Below are positions 44,569 through 56,000 of a stretch of DNA of 64,000 bases, piece after piece. Source of the DNA: Gonium pectorale (taxonomy: Eukaryota; Chlorophyta; Chlorophyceae; Chlamydomonadales; Volvocaceae); the NCBI GenBank assembly GCA_001584585.1, contig LSYV01000004.1:728127-792126 (forward strand), written 5' to 3'. The position numbers and the translations under genes are program-made. The notes under the pieces are model-generated. The model had not been told where the DNA came from. It saw only the letters and a list, made by a program, of their open reading frames with translations, and made no database searches. Each line of letters begins with the position of its first letter. Within the stretch, counting starts at the first letter, position 1.

Positions 44569-46875
44569 ATGCGCATCGCTGCAAGCTCCATACTAACTGG
44601 CCTGACGGCGCTGCTCGCCGGAGTGGCATTGGTACTGTTACTCAAAACAACGTGTCGATACTACCCCGAGCCCAGCCAGCTGTCGGATTTGCCGAGCCTC
44701 GTGGCGCTGCTTCATGGATGGGAGAGCCAAGCAGCCAACCCCGCGATCGGTCGCGTCGCTGATCGTATAGTAATGCTGATGGACCTCGAGAAGGAGAAGG
44801 CGGAGCAGGCGAAAAGGCCGGTTGCACCCGCCGCGGACACGGACGCGACGGTGCACGCCCTGGCGGTTGCAGGCCTGCAGTGCCACGTGGCGCCCAACCA
44901 GGAGTACTGGGGGGCGCCGCTGGTCTGGGGCGACAGCCACAAGGCGCGGAGGTGGGGGAGCGCACCGCTGAGAGGAGAGGAAGGGGGCCTGAGCGAGGGC
45001 GTTGGGTGGGCTAGGGGCTCTCGCACGTGCCATGGTTACGGATGCGCGTGCCGGGCAGCTGCCTCCCAACGGTTTGCTTACTCGAGCAGCTCTCCAGCGC
45101 CTTGCTTCAGTTGGTCGGTCCAGCCCAAAGCTAGCCACGCGGGCGCCGCGGCGCCGCCTCCGCGCCGTCGCAACGCCCAGAGCTGCCCAGCCCCTTGCAT
45201 GCGCTCCCTCCTACGCGCTCCTATGGGTGCACGAATTTTATACCCCATCCCCCGAGCCTCCTCGCCTGTCCTCGTGGGTGCACCCATCGCGCAGCGTGGC
45301 GGAGTGCTGCGCGGCGTGCCACGCGCACCGCGCCACCGCGGCCCGCGGGGGGCTTGACAAGGGCGCCAACAGCACGACCTGCAACACCTGGGTGTACTGC
45401 GGCGACAAGGAGCGCTGCGGACCTCGCTTCCAGGACTGCTGGCTCAAGCACCAGGAGCCCAGCGCCCTGCCGCCAGCCGATGCGCCGCGGCCCCAGGGTG
45501 CGGCCATGTGGACGTCGGGCGTCGTGTACGACGATGCCTCGCTCGTGCAGGCGTACGGCAGGTACGGCAAGCTGACGATGCACACGTCCGTGGGGGACTT
45601 GGTGATCACGCTGCTGCCCGAGCTGGCGCCGTCGACGGTGGCGGCGCTGCGGCGCGGCGTGCAGCAGATGGAGGCGGCCGGCGGCGGCTGCGGCGGCTGC
45701 AAGCTATACCGCGCGGAGGACTTTGGCATACAGGGCGTCCTCCTCTGGCCGGGTGGGTGGATGTGGCTGGCGGACCGGTTGCTCCGCTGGGGACACCGGA
45801 TGGTGGGAGAGGTTCTGGGCCTGTACAAGGGCGCCGTCGTGTGCTGGGTGCCGGGCCCGCATCGGGGCCGGGGCTGCGAGCCTCGGCCCGGATGCCCCCG
45901 CATGCCGTACGTCCAAGGCCATGGCTGGACGTCACCATGCTTCGCCCTGAGGCAGGATGGTGACATGTGGTGCAGGTGGCTACGTGGGAGTACCGGACAG
46001 GAAGAGTCCGAACCCTCCCAAGAAGATCCCGCCCGGCTACGTGTGCCGGGCCGGCACGGAAGGTTTGTCGCGCCCTGTCTGGGAGCTTGCGCACTTTGTG
46101 CACGCGCTATCTGGTGTGTTTAACAATAGCTCGGATAGACATGATGCAGAGGCAGGGGGCGCTCTGGCGTATGCCTTTCGCGTCCCCTTGCTTCCGCCCT
46201 TAGGCCCCTGTTGTACCGATATCGCGCGCCTCGTGCAGACACGCCGTATCCAACCATCCAAGGCACAGCTCACATGTCCCTGCTCCTACTGTTGCCCCTG
46301 CCCTGTCCGAATCGTATCATGTACGGTATGCTTCGTACGGCAGGCTCACTGCACTTCTTCATCAACTTCTTCGACACGGACTGGGGCGAGGCGATGTGTT
46401 GGGGCAAGGTGCGTTACGTGAAGTGGCAAGGGGCACCGGGCACCGCCGCAGTCGATGGGCGGGAGCCGCAACAGACGCTGCCCGCCGCTGCGCCGCAAGT
46501 GCAGCCGCAAGGCTTCGTGTCTGGGCCTCCGGTGCCGTGCTGCGACAGCGGCCACCGACAGTGCTCGCTGCGCTCAGCCACAGACGCATGGGGCATTCGC
46601 CCACCATACAGCGCACGCGCCTCACTTGTACCCACAGTGTCCTGGCAGCGCCCGACTCCGCTGGGACGCTGCGCTCATCGGGGAACTGGACGGGGGGCTG
46701 ACCAGGAAGCGCCCGTCCGCTGCTTCCCCCCCACCCACCCCCCGCCCCACCGCAGGTGGAGGACCTGGCCCTGTCCCGTGCCATATCCAAGCGGCCCATT
46801 CGCGCCAAGAAGAACCCCAACGAGCTGTCAATGCTATCGGAAGAGCTCTTCTTCACTATGTCGCTGTCCGTGTAA
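44569..46875 (+). CDS. Membrane-anchored PAN-like / cyclophilin-like fusion protein
   Basis: Five exons: 44569-44951, 45181-45752, 45976-46062, 46344-46408, 46756-46875, giving 408 residues. Residues 7-26 (SILTGLTALLAGVALVLLLK) form a signal anchor. A Cys-rich block in exon 2 (VAECCAACHAH, CNTWVYCGDKERCG, DCWLKH) has the spacing of PAN/apple-like domains. Then follows a cyclophilin-like fold: MHTSVGDLVITLLPELAPST at the first strands, LYRAEDFGIQG where cyclophilin A has FHRIIPGFMCQGG (so the Arg and Gln are kept), GSLHFFINFF in place of GSQFFI, and WGEAMCWGKVED in place of the W...HVVFGKV segment. Prolyl isomerase activity is uncertain because other active-site positions differ. The topology suggests the secretory lumen or cell surface. 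The first junction (44951/45181) is the least certain. Confidence 0.7.
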
Positions 46876-48720
46876 GCGTTGTAAGTTAACGTATATCTTC
46901 TTCACGGATAGTACAGCGTTGCGGGGCTGGAGACCCCCCGTGTGCGTGCTTATTACTATCCGTACGAGCCGTACAATGCCGTGCATGTGCATGTGCTGCA
47001 GAGACCTGGTGCCTGACTATGTGCTTGTCTTCGTGAGCAGGAGCGAGGCGCCACACAGCATGGTTGTGATGGGGGCTGTACAGGTGCCCTTGGGTTGCAG
47101 GGTGTGGGCGGCAGGAGGCCCCCAAATTGCAGATGTTTAATTTTCCCCCCAGCAGGAGGCACTGCGGGGGAAATGGCATGAGGGGCGACGCTGCGGACAA
47201 ACTTGTGGGGCGGACGTGTGGCTCCGGTTCAACAAGAGCGGGGGCACATGCAGAGGATATGCATCGACTGGGGTGATGATGACCATTGGCACTGGCTTGT
47301 GTTCTACGGATACATGTACGGATGTGCTCGGATCCAGGAGCTGGATACACACCACATCAACTTGACGAAGTGATACTGCAGGCTCGCTTACGGTGCTGTA
47401 TGTACGGCAAGGGTGGCCTGTGTTATTCGCCTTGTAGAATAATGTTGAGAGATGGGATGAGTGGCAGGCACGGGGCTTGGGCCCCAGTGGCGACTGAGAA
47501 AGTACGCAAGTTTATGGTTGGTTTTGGGGGTTTACCACAGCGTACGGTGGCCGTCGCCTGCGCGCGTGGGCGCATGGGCGATACACGGGCAGCCACCCGG
47601 GTATCGCTCCTGGCCGGGGCTGAGTCAGGATATTCCCAAACTTTGAGGGACTATATCTAATCTTTAAAATCACCATCGGAGGCTGGGAAAGCTGTGGTAG
47701 CTTCCTCGCGGTGCGAACTTGCGGATTGCTATGGTCCCGTGCTCCGATGCTAATTTTAACCGTGCCGCATAGGTCCTGCCGTACTAGGGGTGTGCAAAGC
47801 ACACAGTCGTAACCAACTACTGTCAGACACGCCCATGCAGTGCCCATTGTGTTCAGTGTGCTTGTATAAACATATGCGAGCGTTTGTGGGCTTGTCTGAA
47901 GCTTGGGCCAGCCTAGGGCGGACCAAACCACAATGCGGGTCTGTGGGCCACGGTGCCAGAGGACACCGTGAGAGAGACCGTGTCCAGCCCGCTAAAAAAC
48001 AAGTGAATCGCACAAATGCAGCATCAGACAAGTTACACGTGTGCTGACGGGCCTTGTAATGGAGCGGGTGGCCCTTCTCACGAAAATAGCCTGCATTTCG
48101 CGAGGCGGAGGTCTCATTGAGGGCGCCACACGCAAGTACCTATCCTACCCAATATAGGAACCCTCAACGTGATCTTCACGCTTTATTGGGACTGAAAATA
48201 TACCTTCCAGCGGAGCGGCGGTTGGCGACAGCTGGCCGCAAATTGTGCTTTTGCTTTGGCAGCCTGGAGGGCGTGGGCGCGGTCGAGAGGAAATAGCGGC
48301 GCTTGGTGCAAGCCTAGCGGCGGCTGGGCGGACAAGCACGATGAGCCGCGTTTCGTATTTCGTAAATCGGGCTTTCCCCCTTTCCCGTATACTGTTCCCG
48401 CTTGTACGAATTTGCTGTGGAACGACCAATGACGCGCGGGTCCCAAGCTGTGAAACCCCTGTACCCAAAAAGGGCAAGCGCGAGCAGGAGCGCGTTGCTG
48501 GATGCGAACGGCCTCTGCGTAGGAAGCCCGCCTTCCATCAGCGCCGATGGCAAATGCCTAGACGCGCCCAGCATGCTGGAGCTTCCTTGGCACGTTTGGC
48601 AGCGGAATGCAGGCGATCAGATCCACCAAGTCGGGTAGTCGCTGCCTTTGCCTTAACCCGTCCACTCTTCGCTCGCTCAGCGCTCAGTGCTCAAGCGCAT
48701 CCGCCGCTGCACAGGCAGCC
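46876..48720. other. Intergenic region
   Basis: About 1.8 kb with no supportable gene. A 7-bp inverted repeat (CACGGTG...CACCGTG near 47949) and several short open frames are present but not distinctive. Confidence 0.5.
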
Positions 48721-50975
48721 ATGAAGACCAATGCGTTAGCACAAACTAAAATAAGGACCCGCGGCTTGCGCACTTTGTTGCTGTTGTTGCTGGCCAGCAG
48801 CGCGGGAGTCAGCTTGGGCAACCCTCAACACTGGGCCGCTGCCATTGCCGCTGCCGCCTCCACCAACATTTCGCCAGCCGCCCCCTCAAGCCAGAAGCTC
48901 AGGGGACCAAACCCCAAGCCCCTGCAGCCCAAGGAGTACAAGCGCGCCGATCTGGCCATCACGTTCCCCACCGACGGCCCGCGATCGGTGCTGGTGGAGG
49001 CCTCGCGCTCCTGGCGCAGTGACATCCGGACTCACATCGTGGCCGGACCGGCCGCGGAAGTGCACGTGCGCTCCCTCAAGGCGCAAGGTAAGAGATGAGA
49101 GCGAGCTGGGTGCAGCTAAAGTGTACCTGGGAGCAGCTAGCGTGCAGCTGGTGCAGCTACCGTGCAGCTGGGTGCAGCTGACCTGTGCGCATATGCTGCT
49201 CCGGCGCTGCCCCCCACTAAAATTCTCCCGCGACAGCCGGGCGGTTTCCATTCGGTAGTGCGTGGCGTCGGCCGCAGGGCACCTCGCTCGCCACTTCATC
49301 GCCCTGTGCGGCCGCCACCGGACAGCGACCAGACCCATGTGCCGATGCAATCCGGCCGCCCCGCCCCTTTGCACGCACCCCAGGTGCTCATCGGGGCGAG
49401 ACATTCACCAAGCTGCCCGACTTCCCCGGATACCCCAAAGCCCTCCGTGCCGCCCTGACGCCGCTCCTGGCTTTAGGAGCCCTCGGCGCGGGCAAGTTCA
49501 AGTGGCTCCTGTACGGCGACGACGATACGATATGGTAGGTCATAGTGAGCTTAGGGCAGAAGCCTGCGGTGTGTGACACCTTCACGTCACGCGCTGCCTG
49601 CGGCCCCGCTGGCTTGGCGCGTGGCGTGCAGTGGAGGTCGCAGCTCCTTTGGTTATGGGCATCTGGGCACGGCATGCCCGTGTTTTCTGCAATGATGATG
49701 ACCGGCCTACTGGTGGCCGCACCTGCCAGTCCACGTCAAGGTCCACGCGCCCGTCCACCTGCCTGCCTGCAATCTCACTCTGCTGGGTCACGGCTCACAG
49801 TCACGGCATGTGCCAGCGCATGCCCAGTAATCAGCGAGCTTGCCTGAGTATCCCCTGCGCGCCCGTGTGGCGGTACCTGCCCAACCACGCACAGGGTCAT
49901 CCCCGCCGTCCTCCGGCTGCTCAACGCGGCAGGACTCAACGCCGATGAGCCGCACATGCTCAGCGACTACCTGATCCAGCTCCCGGACGCAGCGAGGCCG
50001 GTCCACTCCACCGTGACGGACTTCGTGGAAGATCCGCGCTGCCGCCCCTGCCCCAAGGGGCAGAAGTTCTGCCCCTGCCGACTGCCGCCCAAGTGTACGC
50101 AGCCGGACCATTGGGCCTTCCATAATTGCACCTTCAAGGCCCGGTTACTACCATACGGCGGTGTGGGCATCATCTATTCGGTGGGCATGCTGCGTCTCCT
50201 GGCGCAGAACCCGCAGTTCTTCCCGAGCCTGGTGTTCAAGGACGTCCACAGGCGCGAGCCCTGGGGAGGTATGCAACACGTGGCGTTAGTTCCTGCATAG
50301 GTAGAGGTGGACCTCCATTGCTTTGCAGCTGCCGGACACCCGGCAGCTGCACCAAACACATGCACGTGCGGCACAGCACAAGAATGCGTGGCATCAAGCC
50401 CTGTGCTCCGAAGCACCATCGTACGCGCCTTCCATGGATCATTACCCGATGGCAGCATTCGAGCAATCCTACTATGGTATGCATGTACGGGAAGGTAGTT
50501 TCGCCGTACTTTAGTACGGTCTCCAGCAAGAACCGTGTGGTACCCGCCGCACCAGTGGCCGGTCCACTCCCTTGAATGCCCAAAAACCCACGCCCGCCTC
50601 TTTATGCCCATTCCCCTTTGCGCCACAGATCGTGTGGTGGCCGACGCGCCCCGCATCAAGGGCTTCGGCTTCACTCGATTCCAAGCCGCCAGGGCCCCGG
50701 GCGTGAACTGCAGCCGCTTGTTTGGCACGTTCTCGGGCTTTAACGAGAGATCAGGTTTGGAGAAAATAGCTACCAAGCTGCAGGATGCTGCCAAGCACCA
50801 GCCAGTCAACCTACGAGCAACCCTTTCGATGCACGTCCGTACGGGACCCCTTCTCGAGGGCAAGAGAAATCTGGTGAAGGATTACCTGCCGTACTATCAC
50901 AAGATCGTACGCAGCTTGTACCAGCTCCACGAGAATAGCACTGGCAGCGATATCCCGGCGCTGCGCTTTCCATGA
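48721..50975 (+). CDS. Fringe-like (GT31-type) glycosyltransferase
   Basis: Four exons: 48721-49087, 49384-49534, 49895-50268, 50629-50975, giving 412 residues. A short basic N-terminus is followed by a hydrophobic signal anchor (TLLLLLLASSAGVSLG, residues 18-33), typical of type II Golgi enzymes. LAITFPTDGPRS and VHVRSLK precede KFKWLLYGDDDTIWVIPAVL, whose DDD at 168-170 is the metal/nucleotide-sugar-binding motif of Fringe-like transferases. The following exon has two Cys clusters (CRPCPKGQKFCPC) and LPYGGVGIIYSVGMLRLL, matching the Gly-rich acceptor-side motif (GGAG..lS) of this family. The last exon starts DRVVADAPRIKGFGFT and includes ATLSMHVRTGP. A role in O- or N-glycan extension of secreted glycoproteins is likely; donor and acceptor are unknown. 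A short exon between 50269 and 50628 could be missing. Confidence 0.75.
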
Positions 50976-53016
50976 TAGTGTGCATGGCGGCACCTGCGCC
51001 GCCGCGGTGCACGGACCACACGAGGGTTGTGCGGCATTCGCTGTGGCGTCATTGCTAACCCATTGGAGAACTGGGGTCGGAATGCAAAAATTGTGCTTGC
51101 TGCAGGCTGCGGAACGCATGAGATGTGCGATGCTTGAGGGCATGTCCGCCTTGGCTCACTGCGCAGGGGGTGCGAAGCTGTGTGCGGGGCCAGCGCGGGG
51201 ACGGCCGATCAGAGCTGGCGCTGACAGCAAGAGATGGGGATGGCCCCATTCAAATTCGTAGGAGCTGGGGTGCATTTGCTGCTGCAGCCAGCGAGTATCC
51301 GTTCATTGCGGAGGCCCCCTTGGCCCTTGCGCAATGCGCGGCGCATCGCAGCGCGCGCAGCGCGGCACGGACGACCAGGGAGGTCCTGTAGGATGTTAAC
51401 ATAATAAGTTGCTAGTTAGGCGTGTATTTTGTCAACCGCACGCGCGAGGGCTGCGCAGGAATGTGCATGGGCAACACCGGAGCAGCGCAGAGCTGCAAGT
51501 CATTCTGTGGAGCGTAGAGCAAGTGGCACAGGGACCACGGCGGCGAGCAACCACCATGCCCTATGCGTTTACTAGACTCCACGTCCCTTCGAACCGCTCT
51601 ATTGACGAAACGCTTTGGCGAGATATCAATTACCATTGTTTGTGCTCGGTTGTCGCTCGCTGACCCATGGGTCGGGACCGCTATGGTGCCATGAGTAACC
51701 TGGCGTGGTGCGCCGCGTTGAGCAAGTCACTGAAGCGTGATGATAAGGGTTGGGGTCTCCGGCGCTTAGGAAGTCATTGGCACGCCAGGGAGGTAACAGG
51801 GGAAGTTGCCAGGGGAGAAGGAGCAGAAGCCATTGCTGCCGCATCCATAGCACCACAGGTTGCTGTCATGTGTGGGTCCTCAGTTCCATGCTATCTGCGT
51901 TGGAACCTGGATCTGCATGGCAGCCTAGTTTGCAACAATGGCTGTTCGTTGTACAGGCAAGGTGATAAGCGACGAGCCCATGTTCACAATGGATATCCGC
52001 CGGCCATGCACATGGGGTAGCTGCTGGGGCCCGGGTGTCGCGGGCGAGCACGTGCACCTCGATGGCGCTTTTGGTGCTTGAGATCCTCGATGGCGACCAC
52101 TGCCGTCCGTGCAACAGGGGTTCAGGCAAGCCCTGTTAGTCAGGCCGCCGGTGTGGAGTACCAGGGGGTTATGATGTGTGTGTGTATGTGTGTGTGAAAG
52201 GAAACGCTGCTCCCAACCGTTATCCATTTGCATGTGCTACACCGCCCTGAACTGGCTGTAAGGCTCGTAATGTTGCAATGCACGACAAGTTCACGGCACG
52301 TGGGTGTGTACGGCAGGGTAGCTGGTGCTGCTCCTTGGCAAGCCGATCGCCGCTATGTGCCACCATAGGCCTCTGTGGACCTACCTACCAACCTCAAACC
52401 ATGGCATCCAGCCACGCTGGATGAGACAAACCACAGAATACTAGAATTCCACTGGTTTCGTCGGTAGTGATCTTCGGCAGTTCCATCCGGCACACTCGTG
52501 CCGCCGCAAAGGTGCGGGCGAACAGTTGACAAGCAAACAACCCACCATTCGCTACTTAAGGGTCCGACGTTCAGTACCACGCTGTCTCACCCAACGCATT
52601 CTCTGCATGGCCTGCTCCCACTGCGCTGGAGGCGGGCATGCCGCTGGGGAAAGGCCCAACGTTGTCCCACTGGATCTGCATGGCTTGCTCCCACTGCGCT
52701 GGAGGCGGCCCAAGGGTGGGAGCAGCCCTCATAATGACTTCACTACCTGATATGGAGGCTTGGCGCCGAGGGGCCCGCCGTTTCCAACCCTGCGCCCCAG
52801 ATGGACCCCCCTGCAAACCTCGGCCCCAACAAGTCCCACCCCGCGCGATCCATTACATGACTCAACACGCTCATGCCCCTAGCCCTCGGCCCGCCGGCAC
52901 GGCCCCATCGCAGCAGCTTGGCATTCGCCTCTCTGCGGGCAAACTCGTACAGCCATTTGCGTTCCTTACAGCTCCCGGTGGGCCCCTCGGCCTTCTTGCC
53001 TGACAAGCCCCATGCC
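50976..53016. other. Convergent intergenic region
   Basis: Lies between the Fringe-like gene (+) and TDP1 (-), so it should hold both 3' UTRs. It contains a TG/TA dinucleotide run at 52174-52196 and an imperfect 73-bp direct repeat at 52603-52714. No gene is supported. Confidence 0.55.
52603..52714. repeat. Imperfect direct repeat, period 73 bp
   Basis: CTGCATGGCCTGCTCCCACT and the following GCGCTGGAGGCGG at 52603 recur at 52676 with one change, and the flanks are weakly similar. It lies about 300 bp past the TDP1 stop codon on the minus strand. Confidence 0.75.
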
Positions 53017-56000
53017 TTAGCCCTCGGGGGGCTCCGTGTGGCCGTAGTGAGACTGCGGGGTCCCCCACGCCAGACCCAGAGCGTCCACCTCGGCTCGCGG
53101 CTCGTCCACCGTCCAAGGGCGGTCCTCTTGACGGTACGGCACCGGCGGGAGCACGAACGGCACGGGGATACCGCACACTACCTCGGCGGCGCCGCTGGCA
53201 CCGCCGCCGGTGCCGTTGGTGGACTGGCGCCCTGCCGCCGCCGCGGTCGCCGCAGCGAGGGTCAGGAACTTGACGGCCGGCGGCGGGCAGCCGGCAGCAG
53301 CCGCCAGTGCCGGCAAAGCTGTGGATGTGGGCTGCTGCTGTTGCTGCTGAGCAGAGGCACCCCCGTTGACGACGGCGGCGGCGGTGCCGCCGTCTGTGCA
53401 GCAGAAACCCCAGTGTGGGGATGACCTGTTTGGAGTTTGAAGCGCAATTACATCTTACCGGCCCGCAGCAGCACCTGCGGAAAAGCACACCGAGCTAGCG
53501 CTGCTAGGTGCCGCTTCATTCTAACACGATATGTCAAGACCCTGGATCTGTGCGATATTGCCAGACCCACAGTCCTTCTGAGGTTCGCACGCAGGGCTGG
53601 AAGGATTCCCCGACGCCCATTCTACCAACACAGATAGCATCAGCGCCTGTATGAAACCCGACATTTAGAACCGCCCGTGTCTGTCGTACATCCGCTGGCA
53701 AGACAACCCCCCACACCCTGCCCGCCCCGGACGCACCTGTACGCCGCCTCATGGGCGGGCGTCACCAGCACTCCCATCTCGTAGGAACGGATCTGCAAGA
53801 CGGAAGTTGCGCTGTTGGTTTGAGGTGCGATATGGATTCGACGGTAAACGGGGAAAGCACCAAGCTGTAGCATGCCGTAGAGGCGTGGCCCCCCTGGGGG
53901 TGCTGCTGTCACTGTCTACGGGCCCCGGCGCCCGAGCCCCCAGCCCCGGAGCAATGGCTGCTCCCCGGCACGGCCGGGCGGCGCTGCGAGGCGCACGCGG
54001 GGCGGCTCTGGTCAAAGACCCGACCGACCAGTAGGGCACTGCCTCATCGCCACCCCGTGCCGCCCCATTCCAACCCACCATGCCAACCTCACCATGAGCT
54101 GCGTGCCGTTCTTCTGCAGCTCGCCCCAGGCCGCCTTGCTCAGGTCTGCGCGTGAGGCGGGGGGGGGGGGCGGGAGGCGGCAGGCGGCGCAGGGACGACA
54201 CAATCGTTGGCATCGCGATTGCGGCACTGCAATCGCACCTCCTGCGGTGCCGTAGGCAGCTGCCCCGTAAGGGCCAGCCTTGTTCGGGTTTGGCGCACTG
54301 CGAAGTTCGGCGGTAGGATGACAGGAGGCGCCTAGGCACCTCGGCAGGCGGCGGTATGACAGTGCGTGGCGGGCCCAGACAACCCAGACGGCGGGCCCAT
54401 GACAGGAGGCGCCTGGGCACCTCGGCAGGTGGGCGCGCCGTCGGGCGCTGCACTAGAGCTGTCCCGCCGTGAGCTGTCCGCCGCCCCCCTCTCACGGTGC
54501 CGGGTCCGCGGACAGCTGCTCCGGTGGCCCTGCCGGCAAAGCAGCTGGCCAAGCTGCCCAGCCCATGGACGCCAAAGTCCCCCCACGCCCCCATACGCCT
54601 CCCCGAGCCTCCCGTTGCGCCCTGCTCTCTCCCGCTCTCTCTTCCTCAACAACCATCGACTGCCAAAATCCGCGCATCCGTTTGCCCGCGCCCCACCCTG
54701 CTTCCCACGCCGTCCTCGTCCGTGCCTGCGTGCGTGCGTGCGGGTACTCACTGTGGCTGGTGACCAGGAACCAGGCCAGCTGCTGGCCGCGGTACCTGCG
54801 AGGGCAGCCAGGGGAGGGAGGCGGGCGAGGGACGTGGGCGGGGCGTGTGAGGCCTGGCCTGGCGCGGGTGGGGCACGCCGAGACGGCGCCAGCAAGAGTT
54901 CCGGCAGGGCTGCCACGAGTGCACAGGCGCCGCATCGGCTTTGGGAGACAACCCACTCCTTTGGAGGTGTTGAGGATACAGCTGCCGAGCAGCGCGGGCA
55001 CCCGGTGTCCCCCTGGTGCACAACACGGGTGACCTCTTCCGTTCCACCTTCTCCCCAAGCCACCTCACTGCCTGTTGCGCATGCGTTTCGACTGGTGTCT
55101 GGTCTGTGCATCGCAGGCCCAGCGCAAGACGGGACACCGGCAAAGGGAGCCGACCAGGACAAGGTAACGCCGCATTGCAGAATAGACGCACGCCCCCCAC
55201 GTGCCTCAGCGCGTGTGTGCCTGTGTTGCACAGGGCTTCGCAAGGCATGCGCTTCCCCAGCCGTGCTTTCACGGCAACCCGTGTAACCTAAACGCCTGAC
55301 TATCCGTACAGTCCTCCCAAGCCAACCAGCAACATCCCCAACGCCCGATATTGGGCCGTACCGCGTGTACGTCTTGATGTGCGGCATGGCGCGCTGCCGG
55401 CCCACGGTCTCGCCGCCCCACGGCGCGAAGTACCGGCGCATGAAGGGCTTGGCCACGTTCTTGGCGGGCCCGGGTATGCTGCGCCCCGCCGACCAGCCCT
55501 CCAGGCTGTTGCGGACCTCCTCCACCGTGGGCCACACCACCGCCAGCGGCAGGGGCCTGGAGCCGTGCGGCCCCGACGGCCGAGGGAGACCACCCATCAG
55601 GCCTGGCGACGGGCGCAGCGGGTTCGGGGGTTGCAGGGGTAGGGGCAGGGGCAGAGAGGTTAGGGAGGTTTCACAAAAAAGAAAGCAGCAGCCTGACGCG
55701 CATGCATCCGCTGCGGTGAGCGTGGCAAGGATGGGGCCCACAGCGTGGCTGCGCTGCGGGGTTGGCGTCTTCGGCACGAGCGTAGCTGCCTCCGCTGTTG
55801 TAGCGCTGGCCGGCAGCGGGGCAGGATGCGCAACGCGACGAGCGCGACGCCGTGGCACCTGATGAGCCCGGCCCGGCTCTACGGGCGGGATCCGCACAAC
55901 GTGAAGGGCAGTATATCCACCGTTGTGCCGTCCGCTCCCTTGGAAACGCACCTCGCGCAAATGCAACACCTCAAGCTCCAACCATGTGGGAGTCCGGACT

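Noticed and set aside
54332..55981. 549-residue minus-strand ORF
   Set aside because: It contains TDP1 exon 6 plus introns read through; only 55602-55362 in it matches the family. The remainder is Pro/Ala/Arg-rich intron translation.
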